Assembly: GCA_002286855.1 (NCBI GenBank)
Contig: NRSV01000026.1
Location: 196,553 to 260,552, forward strand
From: Bipolaris cookei
Taxonomy: Eukaryota; Ascomycota; Dothideomycetes; Pleosporales; Pleosporaceae
Length of the DNA stretch: 64,000 nt
Direction of reading: 5' to 3'
How positions within the stretch are numbered: the first letter of the stretch is position 1; the number at the start of each line of letters is the position of its first letter. The position numbers and the translations under genes are program-made. The notes under the pieces were generated by a model. The model saw nothing but the letters and a program-made list of their open reading frames with translations, did no database searches and was not told where the DNA came from. Below are positions 12,737-23,403 of the stretch, one piece after another.

Positions 12737-13300
12737 TTAATTAGCTTCCATCACCTCCCCCCTTTCCTCACCGAACCCTTCTTTCTCCCTCATCCCCCTC
12801 CCGACCCGTGTCACCTTCTGACTCCCCACCACCCCTCCTACCTTCTCCACCACCTTGCCCAGCATAGAATCCCGCTCTGGTCCCCCCATCTCTCCCGTCT
12901 TGTTACCGTACCCTGCTCCACCCGTTGATCCGCTGCCCAGTGGCGCCGGATTCGAGTATGGTGTGGGAGATAGGTGCGAGCCGAGGTGCGTGTCTGAGGT
13001 GCTGGACGTGGAGAATGTGGAGGAGCGTTTGTTACCTTTTCATTGGGGATTTCACGTCAGTGATAGCTCGTTGAAGAGGGAAAAGAAACGAGCAAGAGAG
13101 TTTGTGTGTCAAGAAGGAGGTAGATAAGGGAAAAAGTGCGTACCGAACCCCGCACCGCCTGTTGTACCTGACCCATGTTTATCGTGCGGATTGTGATAGG
13201 GAGTGTGTGAGTCAATGAGGCCGAGGCGCGTGGTATTGTGCTCTGACTCGAGGTCTGAGGCGCTGTAGGATGGCGCCGTGCGGTTGCCGTAGCCTGCCAT
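12737..13300 (-). CDS. Small glycine/serine-rich hydrophilic protein with repeated AG(Y/F)GN(K/R) modules
   Basis: I do not recognise a named family. Exons 13144-13300 and 12737-13035 flank a 108-bp intron (GTACGC donor, AAAAG acceptor) and give 151 residues. The motif AGYGNRT opens the protein. GTTGGAGFGNK sits across the splice site, and GSTGGAGYGNK recurs about 45 residues later. The repeat unit spanning the junction supports the intron model. The C-terminal ~50 residues are charged and include a GKVVEKVGGVVGS helix-like stretch. There is no signal peptide or membrane segment. Composition is that of a hydrophilin or stress/conidiation-associated disordered protein; that role is a guess. 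Confidence 0.7.
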
Positions 13301-14096
13301 TTAGAAGATTATGAAGGGAGAATCAGGATACAAGGGGGAAACTTGGGGGGATAAGAGGATGGGGTTTCAGTAAGAATGCGGATATTATATTTGGATTATT
13401 TAGGAGCAACTAAGTAGGATATATACGTATAAATATTGGATAGGTCTCTTGTCCAGACGTGTGCTGATCCCGTTATGCACATGTTCAAGAGAGCAGTTCA
13501 AGCCTTATGAGGTCATTCTGCTAGGAGATACGTAGGTCAGAGGATGCAGAAGCATTGTAAGAGGCCAATAAGTGTGAGCTAAGGCGTGCTTAGTAGTCTT
13601 GTAAGACGCTAGTGTCTTGATTGTGTAGATCGGACGAAGGTGGCTGACAAAATGAATCGAATAATTCCCATCGGCGTCGTAGTATTTTTTGTGTTGAAGT
13701 ACTTGTATTCATTCGTTGATAATGACATTCCCAGGAGATATCCATCTCGATACGGAAGCCCTTCTCGTGACAGCATAGTCTGCCCTGAACAGCATGAAGA
13801 AAGTCTCTGGAACCAAATGTACGCATGATTAGATCGGTGCCCAGGAACGATGGGCAGAGGCGATAGATAAAGCCAACATCGGTGAGTGGTAGTCGCAACT
13901 GCTGATCGAGATAACGATAAGGCCTCTGCAAGATTCCGTTCCATCACTGGCTCCCTACTTTCCGCCAAGATCTGGGGTATCCCACGCTCTTTACGCAGTC
14001 CGCCTGAACGATTCTAGACTCAGTACGCCAAGACCCATGAACGCCAGCAATGCACGCAAGCTACAATCGAAAACAAATTTGAGAAGCGCAATGACC
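13301..14096. other. Intergenic region between the GNK-repeat gene and CWC15
   Basis: About 800 bp, serving as the promoter side of the GNK-repeat gene and the 3' side of CWC15. A minus-strand open frame of about 110 codons (13609 to about 13950) has no recognisable domain and is not called as a gene. Confidence 0.45.
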
Positions 14097-14904
14097 TCAT
14101 CGTACGTATTTGGACTGTCGCATCCTATTAGCAGTGTTGGGTATATCGTGAGTTACGGTTGCTTACCATGAACTTCTTGTGAAAGTCGGACCGCAGCATG
14201 TCGTTGATGAATTCCTTCTTTTTATTCCTGTCCTCTGTACCACGTGCTTGGTTCTTGAATACGACATCGTCGTCCCATCGGCGCTTCATGGTAAAGTCTT
14301 TGGCGTTGAGCAGTGGGTTGCCCCGAGCAACATCAATTTCACGTTGTTGTTCCTCTTCGGCAGCGCGCTCGGCCTCCTCCTTGGCTTTGGCTGCAGCGCG
14401 CTCCTTTCTGATCTTCTCGAGCTCCCTCGCAAGGGCTCCTTCGTCGTCTTCATCGCTGTCACGATGTTAGTTGAGCACTTGGCATTTAGGTGTAATATGA
14501 ACCTACTCATCGTCGCTACTCTCCTCCTCACTACTGCTATCGTCCGCATCTACATCCCTGAACTTTTCAAGTAATTCTATTCGCTGCCGTTTCTGTGCTG
14601 CTTCGTCTTCTTCGCCGTCTTCGTCAACTGACACATTGTCAATCTGGCGCTTAGGCGCACTTCCAGGCTCGGCCGCGGCGTCCGGCTCTACGTATGTGCC
14701 GTTCTTCTTCGCCGCATGACGCGCCTCTGCCTCCAAGAGTTCGGCGCGCAGGTCACGTTTGTGCTTGTCGGCATCTCCACCCTGGCCTGGTTGTCTATGC
14801 TTGAGTGTTGTATGCGCAGGGAGGAGTCGCTGGTGATAGGCAGGTCCACGCTGGGCCTCTTTGCCGCGTGCGGGATCGAACGTGGGTCTATGGGCGGTCG
14901 TCAT
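14097..14904 (-). CDS. CWC15: Pre-mRNA-splicing factor Cwc15 (Cwf15 family)
   Basis: Component of the Prp19/NineTeen-associated spliceosome. Exons 14507-14904, 14167-14455 and 14097-14114 give 234 residues. Introns are 51 and 52 bp, the first with a GTAGGT donor. The N-terminus [15 protein letters not shown] is the family hallmark. The middle is acidic (Asp/Glu/Ser runs), and is followed by a charged helix ([19 protein letters not shown]). The conserved C-terminus has [16 protein letters not shown] and ends [20 protein letters not shown]. The last exon is only 18 nt including the stop and supplies SKYVR. The gene shares a 230-bp divergent promoter with RRP45. Confidence 0.93.
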
Positions 14905-15134
14905 TGTAGAATCGTGTGATTTTACGGCCTTTGTTTAATAGTGTGTAGGTTTCGGAAGTCTTGCGTATGGTGGGCGGTGATTGTAGTTGATGTGTAAAAG
15001 ATGGCGCATACAAACTCACGATGATCAAGTCGCGCTAAGCATCGGCGTTCACTTTTCCCCGCGCCGCATTTTCTATGGTTGTCCAACAACAACTTCAACT
15101 CCAACCAACGCCTTATACATTGCAGAGAGGCATT

Positions 15135-16111
15135 ATGCCTCGAGAAGCTGAGATATCGCTCAATGAGCGTGAATTTATCAAACAAGCGCTACAAGAGCAG
15201 ATTCGCATCGACCGGCGCGCTTTTGATGCCCTTCGCCCGCTTGAGCTTACTTTTGGCGATGAATATGGCGTCGCTGATGTGCAACTGGGCAAGACTAGGT
15301 ACATGAGTACGATCTAATGTTGCATGCGCAAGCTAATAAAGCTCAGAGTCATTGCTCGCGTATCAGTAGACGTAACAACACCACCCCCAGAGCGCAAGTT
15401 CGACGGCATCTTCCAAATAGTCACAGAGTTCTCTCCCATGGCATCACCAGCATTCGAAGTTGGCCGGTATGTCTCATTCTACAACGGCCTATTCTGCGAC
15501 GATTCTAACCTTATCCTAGCCCCACAGATGCTGAAGTCATCCTCTCGCGCATACTCGAAAAGGCCATTCGTCGCTCCAACGCTCTCGATACCGAATCGCT
15601 TTGCATCATTGCCGGTTTAAAATGCTTTGCTCTCCGCGCAGACATACATATAGTTGATCATGACGGTGGCCTCATTGATGCGTCCTGTATTGCCGTTATG
15701 GCAGCACTACAGCACTTTAGGAGACCCGATGTCGTAGTCGAAGGCGAGAAAGCGACCATTCTCAGCGTACGAGAACGCGAACCGATACCCCTGTCTATTC
15801 TTCACCAGCCACTCTGTATAACATTCTCGTATTTCGAAGGGGAGATATTTTTGGTGGATGCAAACCTGGCTGAAGAGCAAGTTCGACAAGGAGAAGTGAT
15901 TATTACCATGAATAAGCACGGAGAGGTTTGTCAGATCGCCAAATATGGAGGGGCCATTATCCACCCGCTGGCCTTACTCAATTGCACAAACATCGCACTA
16001 CAAAAGGTCAAGGACATAGGGGCGTTTATCCAGAAAAGGCTTGAAGAAGATGCGAAGGAAAGGGATGCAGGAGGACTGATGGCTGAGCTGAGCGCTGAAA
16101 ACGCCAGGTGA
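15135..16111 (+). CDS. RRP45: Exosome complex subunit Rrp45 (RNase PH-like)
   Basis: Non-catalytic PH-ring subunit of the RNA exosome, acting in 3'-5' RNA processing in nucleus and cytoplasm. Exons 15135-15298, 15347-15466 and 15520-16111 give 291 residues. I chose the ATG at 15135 because MPREAEISLNEREF matches the usual family start. An in-frame ATG at 15075 would add 20 Gln-rich residues. The RNase PH domain 1 runs from about residue 30 with FGDEYGVADVQLGKTR, then KFDGIFQIVTEFSPMASPAFEVGR, then RILEKAIRRSNALDTESLCI. Domain 2 includes PLCITFSYFEGE and ends near GEVCQIAKYGG. Both introns (48 and 53 bp) fall in conserved blocks and splice cleanly. Confidence 0.92.
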
Positions 16112-16865
16112 AGATCTACAAAACAGCTGCATGATACAACAGCCTGAGAGTCTAGCCCAATCGTCTAGCCTGCGATGCTTCCAAATACTGAGGTCGCGCG
16201 ACCGCGAAACTTCGTCCGCCGAGCCATGTGCTCGATCAGGAATATTCCCACGAGAGGACGGGTTGTGGGTCTATCGATGTTGTGGATCGACGGTCCGCCG
16301 TATCCCTACACAAAACTACGGGATAACCGAAAACCAGATGGCGAATCGCAAACGTTGGTCATAGGGTTCAGGTGCATGGAGCAACTCGGAGCTCTGAAGA
16401 GAGGAATAGTTAATAAATAAGCATAGACACGTGAAAGGAAAAATAGATATCATCCTCGGCACACAACTGATGTAAACATGACTTCTAGAACTTGTGGTTT
16501 GGTGATGGCGCTGACAAAGCCCGTCACTTTAGGATCGGACGAACCACAACACCTCGGTCCATGCGAGAAACAACTACTCGCATGTTGTCTCCCCACCATG
16601 AATTCCAAATCAATCTTAGATGTAATAGGCTTCAGAATGCATCGGCCGAGGTGTCACTTGAGTATACATATAATTCTCAACCTGACACTTGACAGTTCGT
16701 GTTCCGCAAGTTCTCGAACTATAATCTTGAGTATTGCGTCATAACACAAGGTCCCTGCGTCACGTCTCTCCAAGCATCCTGCGCGTCTTACTTTAACAGA
16801 CCTTTCAACTGTCTTCTAAACTCACTTTTCTTCATTTACACATTCACAAATTCTCTCGGCCCAGC
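16112..16865. other. Intergenic region RRP45 - DUF4336 gene
   Basis: About 750 bp between same-strand genes. Several frames of 60-90 codons are open but none carries a recognisable motif. It probably holds the RRP45 3' UTR and the downstream promoter. Confidence 0.45.
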
Positions 16866-17806
16866 ATGACTTCAAAACTAGTACCTTCCGATCCCGCCAG
16901 TGTTATGGTGATTCGAGATGTGGTTCCGCGCATAGTGACTACGCTCTCAGTACCGTTTTGGAGATTCGGTCGCGTCAAGATCGGCGGAAGGGGAACCATC
17001 GGTATATTTTATTTTTCCGAGGTATTATGGGCTAATAACTAACGATAGTCACAGTTCGCCTTGAATCCGGTGCTCTTGCCGTCTTCTCGCCTGTCGCCTT
17101 GACCGAAGATGTCAAGCGCAAAGTATCTGAGATGGGCGAAGTCAAATACATCGCGGCCCTAGACAATGAGGTACGTCTCTTCTCCATTGTCCCAAGAGTT
17201 TTTCTTTAAAAACATCTCACTAAACGCCCACAGCACCACATTTTCCTCGGTCCCTGGCACACAGAATACCCCAATGCGCAAGTCATGGGCCCAGAGATGC
17301 TGCCAGAAAAGCGCGCAAAGCAAAACAACGAAAACGTACCCTTTAGCGTCCTCTTTGGCGCCTCGAAACCCGTGACCTCCATCTCACCCGAATTCGACGC
17401 AGAGTTCGACTGGGAATACGTCCCCTCGCATATCAACAAGGAACTGGTGTTCCACCACCGCCCCACACGCAGTCTCATCCTCGCAGACCTCATGTTCAAT
17501 CTACCAGCGACGGAGCAATTCAGCAAGTCGGGTGTCGACCCAAACACAGGAATTCTAAGCAAGATCTTCAATATGCTGCAGAGCACAAAGGGTGATGCGA
17601 AGTGGCAGCAGCGCACCATTTGGTATGGGACTAGTGCAAAAGACCGCAGTGGCTTCTCGAAGAGTATGGAGAAGATTGATAAGTGGGGGTTCGAAAGGAT
17701 CATCCCGTGCCATGGAGATGTGATTGAAGGCGAGGGCAAAGGTATCTTTGAGAAAGTTATGAGGTGGCATTTGGATGCTGCGAAGGGGCAGGCCAAGACT
17801 TCTTGA
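16866..17806 (+). CDS. DUF4336 protein (metallo-beta-lactamase-like fold)
   Basis: Exons 16866-17001, 17049-17170 and 17234-17806 give 276 residues. Introns are 47 bp (branch-like CTAATAACTAAC) and 63 bp (GTACGT donor). The sequence follows the DUF4336 pattern: an N-terminal VPFWRFGRVKIGGRGTIV strand, HHIFLGPWHTEYPNA, an HHRPTRSLILADLMFNLP block, and a C-terminal IIPCHGDVIEGEGK. These correspond to positions where metallo-beta-lactamase folds place metal ligands, but the classical HxHxDH signature is absent. Enzymatic activity is therefore uncertain. No signal peptide is visible, so the protein is likely cytosolic. Confidence 0.85.
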
Positions 17807-18261
17807 GCTATGTAGTGCTATATGGGAGAATAAGGCGTTTGAAGGTGTGAAGGCGAAGTTCGAGGGAGGCGGTAGGTGGAAGGGATTAGGCGATACCCCA
17901 GTTGTTATGTGACGGTGATGTTTTCTTCTGTTTTTCAATCCTGATCATACAAGAGCCCGCTGGAAGATAGACTAGCTATCTAACATCTCTTCCTGTTTAC
18001 CAAACTGCTCTTTAGCACCAGGCGTCTACTAGAGGCATAGCCGCAAACAGACAAAAGCCAAATCACTACATTAGTACTACACAAAGAAAAAGAAACCCCC
18101 ACATGTAAATAACAAGATAGAACAGCCTACGGCCAAAGTCTTACACATAGACCCGAGCTGCATAGAGACTCTAATGGAATAATAATAATAATCCTGATCA
18201 TACTCATCTCATCCTACGTAATTAACAGGTAAGGATAGTGCATATTATATCCTTGTTTCTT
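17807..18261. other. Convergent intergenic region with AT-rich tract
   Basis: About 450 bp between two converging genes. It is AT-rich around 18040-18200 and includes an (AAT)n-like run near 18178-18192. No gene was seen. Confidence 0.45.
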
Positions 18262-19127
18262 TCATATCCTCTTCGGCCATTCAGCCATCTCGATATTCCC
18301 TTCAAAATTCCTTCTCCGCACATCTCGCCCATCATACTCCCTAATTACCCTATCGCTCCCCCAACCCCAAGTCGCCATCACACCAGCCCGCGTATAGGGA
18401 TTCCCCTTGAACCTTTTTTGCGATGTTGGAACCACAATTGACGAAGGAACCGAAATATTCACCTCCTCCCAATCCTGCATATCCCCTACATCTTTCGACG
18501 CAACAGTCTCACTACATCGCGAACCCTCATACGGTAAAGTGTTACCCGTCATAATACCAAACCTGTTTCCCTCCCCCTCTTCATCCCCAACCCAGCCTCC
18601 TCCTTCCCCTCAAACTGCCTATTTACCTCATCCCCATCAAAAACCCCACACATCCATATCTCCCTCCCAAACCACAGCACTCCCACCCCCACCCCCACCC
18701 CCAGCGTACCGCAAAACGGTGCACATATCAGCAAAAATCCCGATACATACAGTAAAAGTTCACTCCACCACTCTCTTTCATGCTCAAGCTTGTATTCCGT
18801 TTTCTGAGCATGCGCAGTGAACCAGGGAGAAAAATGCATAAGAGATTTCTGGAAAAGTGCTACGGCGAGAGTGGCTTGGATGAGGAGGGTGGTGCATTTA
18901 ATGCCGATACGGTGTTTGATGATTGGTTGCATGATGGGAAGGGTGTATAGAGCGATGCGGTAGTGTTGGTAGTGCGAGAGTGCACGGGTGTATAGGGGGA
19001 AGGGGTGAAGGAGGGCGAGGGATAGACGCCAGGTTAGGAAGAGAGGGAGGGTGGAGGTGTAGAGAAGGAGGCTGGTGAGTGGGTGGAGGATTTTTAGGGG
19101 GATGGCGACGAGTATGTGAGGGGTCAT
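18262..19127 (-). CDS. Unrecognised multi-pass membrane protein, two exons with uncertain junction
   Basis: The ATG at 19127 opens a frame with hydrophobic segments (about residues 1-45, 70-95 and 125-140) separated by a short charged stretch HAQKTEYKLEHEREWW. A second frame, open from about 18610 to the stop at 18262, encodes a hydrophilic tail with NRFGIMTGNTLPYEG, MQDWEEVNISVPSS and ATWGWGSDRVIREYDG. The tail looks conserved rather than random. The two frames differ, so an intron must join them. One phase-compatible solution uses a GTACGC donor near 18705 and a GAG acceptor near 18610, which removes a Gly-Val repeat encoded by a G-rich run. That junction is a guess. I do not recognise the family. 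Confidence 0.5.
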
Positions 19128-19318
19128 GATAGAGATAACTTGGAGGGTTGGAGAGTTGGGGCTTCGACATAGGGCGCCGGAGTAATACTTGGACGGTCAT
19201 CTTCTGATCTTGGAGTGGTGATGCGAGGTACTGCGTGTGAAGAGGCTTATTGAAGGTGTTAAAAGTGAGCAGAGTGACAAAGTGGTCATCACACCAACGT
19301 GTCTTGTTACCAATTCTT

Positions 19319-21439
19319 TCAATATGTGACCCTATACTCAGGCGGTATATATTCCAGGCCTAGCCCTTTGAACAATGCTTTTTCTGCATCTTCGGGAGTC
19401 CCTTCAACACCGTCTGGCCCTTCAATCATGATAGCTTCACCATTAGCTCGACTACGAATGCCGCTGCTGTCGAATTTCCAGCCCTTCACATGTTTTGCAT
19501 ACCGCCGCAAATCCCGCTGAAATGTCGTGCCACCGCTCCACCCCATGACTGCACAACCCACAGTTCGCCAAGGTGCAACGATGATGTCGACTCGACGATG
19601 AATAGTTGGGTTCTTCGCTCGTGGATTTCGCTCGAGGTCCTCTTCGCGAGTTGGCCAAGCAGGATCCTGCCATACTACGAGTGCTTTATCAAGAGTATCG
19701 AATCCTACTCCAGCTCCTTTTGCAGAAGGAAAAGGTAAAGTGTGTTGTCCGCGCTTCGTGTTTGCCAAGCTTATCGTCAAGGTGTGCGTAATCCACTGAG
19801 CGTCTTCCAATGACTCGACAATCTCCTGAACCAAGCCCGCTGTACTTTCCAATTTGGGGTGCGATACGATCATATCCACATCGCCAGAAACTAATTTGCC
19901 GCGTCTATAGCCACCGACTATGATGACACTGACGCGTTCATCCCGGAGTTTTACAGCATGTTCTCGAACAACAGCGGCTATGTGTTCGACTTCAGCACGT
20001 GGAATCGGTTCTTGGAACTCTTCGTAGTACTTGACACCAATCTGCTGCACTCGGTCAAGATCATTCCAACCATGTTCAATGATATCGTCCAACTCCGTCC
20101 AGTGGTTGTCGTAGTAGAAATGTCGCGCCGTCTTTGCTCCAACACCCCATATATCATAGAATGAATGCAGAACCTTCATTGCCTTATCGTTCTCATAGTC
20201 CTCAACTTCCTTGATTTTACCGGTATTCTTCCATTCAACGAGAAGAACCGCAGTCTTCTTGTTACACCCTGGTAATTGCGCAATCTCACGTGGGTGACTG
20301 AATTTGTACGGGTAGGCAGCAATGGCTGCAATAATGGTCGAGTACGCACGTACACCTATCTCATCTTCGATAAGGATCCGATTAGTCCTAATCTTCTTAA
20401 GTTGGTCTAGGAAATCCTCATTCGGCCCGTTAGCGGGTGTAAAGCGCTGGCATGCATACTTGACGCCCTTCTTCACCCACTCGGGTGGTGGCGGTATATC
20501 ACTATCTTCGCCTTCATACTCGCTCGTCGTTTGCTGAAGCAGATGCGCCGTCTGTGAAGCATAGGAGTGCGTCGAAAGCTGAGAGGGCGCTAAATTCTTG
20601 TCACCGAAGCGCCGAGACGCTTGATTACCAAATTGGGGAGACTGATGTGTAGTCTTGCTAGTCACTGTAGGTGCATCCAACTTTGCTCGGTCCAAGATGT
20701 TTTGTGATGGATTTGGTCCCGTGGATGCGAGTGTCTGAGATGCAGGTGGCTCTTTTGGGACTACTGAGAAGATGTCCTTGATGGATTTGATATTGCTTGA
20801 TTTTGGCCGTTGCTGCACTTTTCCCTGATACATCAAGTTGTTGCCTAGAGGAACGAGGTACCCTGCGACTATACAAGCCTCTATCCAGTTCAAGTTGACA
20901 ACCCAAATAATGTCAATGCTTGAACTATTCTCGACGATTGTTGGAAAGAGCACTTCATCATTAGCATGCAATGGCGGAGACTGTGAAAAACTCGAATTCT
21001 GGATCGGCGCTTTGTCTTCAGTGTCGGACGTTTCTTCGGCTCCTTTCTTCGCAGCATAATCCTTCTGATTAGCTGAGATAGGTCCATACGGCGACTTGAA
21101 GACCCTTTGTTTCTTGTTAGGTGTCCCTATTTTTGCAGGACTAGCAGGGCGTTTCGGCGGTACACATTCTTCAGCAATTAGGTTCCTAGAGCGCAACTCA
21201 AACGCAGCTCTTCCCTTAGTGCCCACCTTACCAAGGAGTATTTTTGCCCTCGACATGTCCGTAGTAAGCGACGCATTGTACAGTCGCAAAGTTTCTTTGA
21301 GCGATTTTTCTTCATCCTGGTTCAAGCGTGTTTTCAGTATAGCTATCGGCGGAAGTTTACTAAAATCAAGGCCTGCTATAGGTGTTCCTGATGTCTGAGA
21401 TAACGACTCTGTGCGCGATGTCTGAGCATGGCCGTCCAT
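19319..21439 (-). CDS. Family X DNA polymerase (Pol4/Pol lambda-mu type) with BRCT-like N-terminus
   Basis: Repair polymerase expected to fill gaps in non-homologous end joining or base excision repair. No intron is needed. The frame also extends upstream to a TTG, but the first ATG is at 21439, giving 706 residues. The N-terminal half has a BRCT-like region ending in the IDIIWVVNLNWIEACIVAGYLVP signature, with a basic Pro-rich insert inside it that may carry a nuclear signal (KKQRVFK). The polymerase core starts near residue 330: fingers and HhH motifs (AQLPGCNKKTAVLL, WGVGAKTARHFY), then palm motif GGYRRGKLVSGDVDM with D520 and D522, and RRVDIIV with D618. All three catalytic aspartates are present. 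The C-terminus ends at an EYIPPEYRVTY tail. Confidence 0.9.
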   Translation of the reverse strand: MDGHAQTSRTESLSQTSGTPIAGLDFSKLPPIAILKTRLNQDEEKSLKETLRLYNASLTTDMSRAKILLGKVGTKGRAAFELRSRNLIAEECVPPKRPASPAKIGTPNKKQRVFKSPYGPISANQKDYAAKKGAEETSDTEDKAPIQNSSFSQSPPLHANDEVLFPTIVENSSSIDIIWVVNLNWIEACIVAGYLVPLGNNLMYQGKVQQRPKSSNIKSIKDIFSVVPKEPPASQTLASTGPNPSQNILDRAKLDAPTVTSKTTHQSPQFGNQASRRFGDKNLAPSQLSTHSYASQTAHLLQQTTSEYEGEDSDIPPPPEWVKKGVKYACQRFTPANGPNEDFLDQLKKIRTNRILIEDEIGVRAYSTIIAAIAAYPYKFSHPREIAQLPGCNKKTAVLLVEWKNTGKIKEVEDYENDKAMKVLHSFYDIWGVGAKTARHFYYDNHWTELDDIIEHGWNDLDRVQQIGVKYYEEFQEPIPRAEVEHIAAVVREHAVKLRDERVSVIIVGGYRRGKLVSGDVDMIVSHPKLESTAGLVQEIVESLEDAQWITHTLTISLANTKRGQHTLPFPSAKGAGVGFDTLDKALVVWQDPAWPTREEDLERNPRAKNPTIHRRVDIIVAPWRTVGCAVMGWSGGTTFQRDLRRYAKHVKGWKFDSSGIRSRANGEAIMIEGPDGVEGTPEDAEKALFKGLGLEYIPPEYRVTY

Positions 21440-22635
21440 ACCGGATAATATCGTAGTGGCGAGACAGGCTCCGGTTAGGGTAGTCAAGATGTATCTAGAA
21501 AGCGCATCTTATATCTTCTCCGAGTCGAATGTCTGAATGCCCGAGTAGTCATTGTTCTGAGACGCCTGTCTCCATACGGTGAAATCAGAAGCTCAACTGT
21601 ATCGGTCGCGAAAACTAGTGAATGGCATTTTCAACGTCACACAGGCCCGGATGACGTTGGTGTGAGGTAGGGAGGTTGGGGGCTGACAGGAGGCCCTTGG
21701 CAGGTATGCAATGTTTCGACATACGATGCCCTGGCACTGTTGTCTGTGCGCCCCGAATCCGTTTGCCGTTAGCCTTCCCGCGTTGACGCGCAATCCAGCT
21801 ACGACGTCTTGTTTCACCCCTGCGTCTTTCGAGACTGAGCCCACAATCCTCCAAGCCTATCCCTCGGCCTAACACGTATACATCAGCCTCATTGTCTGCA
21901 GATAGCTGAGCTGCTGTAACGATATTTGTTCAATTCTTCCAGTCCATATATTGCTGGAGTTGTCAGCATCATCATGAATATGGTATCGTGTAGATGCCTG
22001 CAATTTATCAGTCCAAGCCGTCTCAATCTCAGCCATTAGGGCTCTTGCTGCTAAATGGGAGAAGGCATTCTCGCATGATGACGGCGGCGTTTAGCATCAT
22101 GCCACAACTGAACCGGTTGAATCGCGCCACCTCCAGTGGACGGCCCCAGGGCAAACGCTGCAAGGGTACCGAACGCGGGCGCGAATCCCCTCGTTTGTTT
22201 CCTCCACGCCACCGATCTTTGCCGTCTAGTGCGCGGACCTCTGTTTCGGAATAATAACGGCACCAAGTCAATTCTGGAAGGCCTTATAGCTGTGCCCTTT
22301 GGTGCGTATATAACATGTAAGCCCGTAGGATTAAGGTTTGGGCATTCTGATACACCCTAAGCGTACCGCTCTTCACTAGCTACCCCGGCCCGTCCGTGGA
22401 CGGATATATACAAGTGGGTGTCGCCTCAGGCTCCATCTGTTCAATCTTCAACCCTTGCCTTTCTTTTTGTGGTTGGACTATTTGTTCTATCCTTCTTCTA
22501 CATTCTTTTCGCTACTTTTGATAAGAGCGCTGGTATCTTTGTGTGTATCCATACTACACCGACTTAGCTTTGACAGCCACCAAAAGTTGATTGAATTCGT
22601 ACTATCAACGCCAGCACCTCCTTCCCTCCTTCAAC
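21440..22635. promoter_or_regulatory. Divergent promoter region Pol X / small secreted protein, with TATA-like boxes
   Basis: About 1.2 kb between genes transcribed in opposite directions. TATATA occurs at 22405-22410 just after a CCGTCCGTGGACGG near-palindrome, and a GTATATAAC occurs near 22304-22312. Either could serve the secreted-protein gene. Pyrimidine-rich sequence precedes its ATG. No supported ORF. Confidence 0.45.
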
Positions 22636-23174
22636 ATGCGCTCTTACATCTTCATGGTCCTCGCGGCCCTCTTCGCACTTGCTTGTGCAGTACCAATCAC
22701 ACCATCAGCACCTCGACTTCAAAAACGGGCTGAGCAATACCGACTACAGGGGCTAGCAGAGGTATGTCTTTAGGATTATTCAATCTGACCGAACCCATGG
22801 ACTAACTTGAACAGTTTCAAATTGCTGAGCGCCTTTCATCTTCGGCGTCGTCATTTGGCGTCGACCCTTGGCGGGCCCGCCTCAATAAGAAGTTGCACGC
22901 ACTTCTAGACTCTCCATCAACAGACGAAGAGGGGAAGATCACAATCGAGGAGGATGCCGAAGATTTCTCTGGCGATATTGCACCTGGTACCCTGGAAGCG
23001 CCCTCGGCTCTTCCCAAGGCCTTGAAGGAAGCCAGTATATTTGACAGGCTATGTGCGATGTTTCACCGCGCAGAAAGCAGTTTTGGGTATGAGGGCAAGG
23101 AGTTGGAGCTGCGTCGACCTGAAGGAGTCCAAAACTGGAAGCAGTCTTTTGGAAGTTTCCGCCGTCGCCATTAA
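22636..23174 (+). CDS. Small secreted protein with signal peptide and Kex2-type site
   Basis: Exons 22636-22761 and 22815-23174, split by a 53-bp intron with a GTATGT donor and AACAG acceptor, give 161 residues. A strong signal peptide (about 1-18, ending LACA) is followed by a short propeptide and a Lys-Arg dibasic site at residues 30-31, as in Kex2-processed secreted proteins. The mature part is hydrophilic, acidic in the middle (DEEGKITIEEDAEDF) and has a single cysteine, so it is not a disulfide-rich effector. I recognise no domain. The TATA-box-bearing upstream region suggests a regulated gene. A secreted role in development or plant interaction is possible but unproven. Confidence 0.75.
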
Positions 23175-23403
23175 AATCAATCATTTGATCGTTTCTTCTC
23201 CATCATTTGATCCGACATGCAGTGGTGACAATAATTGAAACGCTTATTTTTTCAGAAGAGAAAAGTAAATGGCAATTGATATTCTGATATGCCGATCAGA
23301 TCCGTGTCTATTGCTACGCCCGCTCATCAGTTTACCCACCCTATAATTATCAAGATGGTGCCGTTTAACGCCGAGTCATGTCCCAAAGAAAGACGGTCAA
23401 CAA

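Noticed and set aside
13609..13968. Minus-strand frame of 119 codons downstream of CWC15
   Set aside because: The first codon is TTG, the first ATG is internal, and the product has no recognisable motif; it overlaps another equally open frame.
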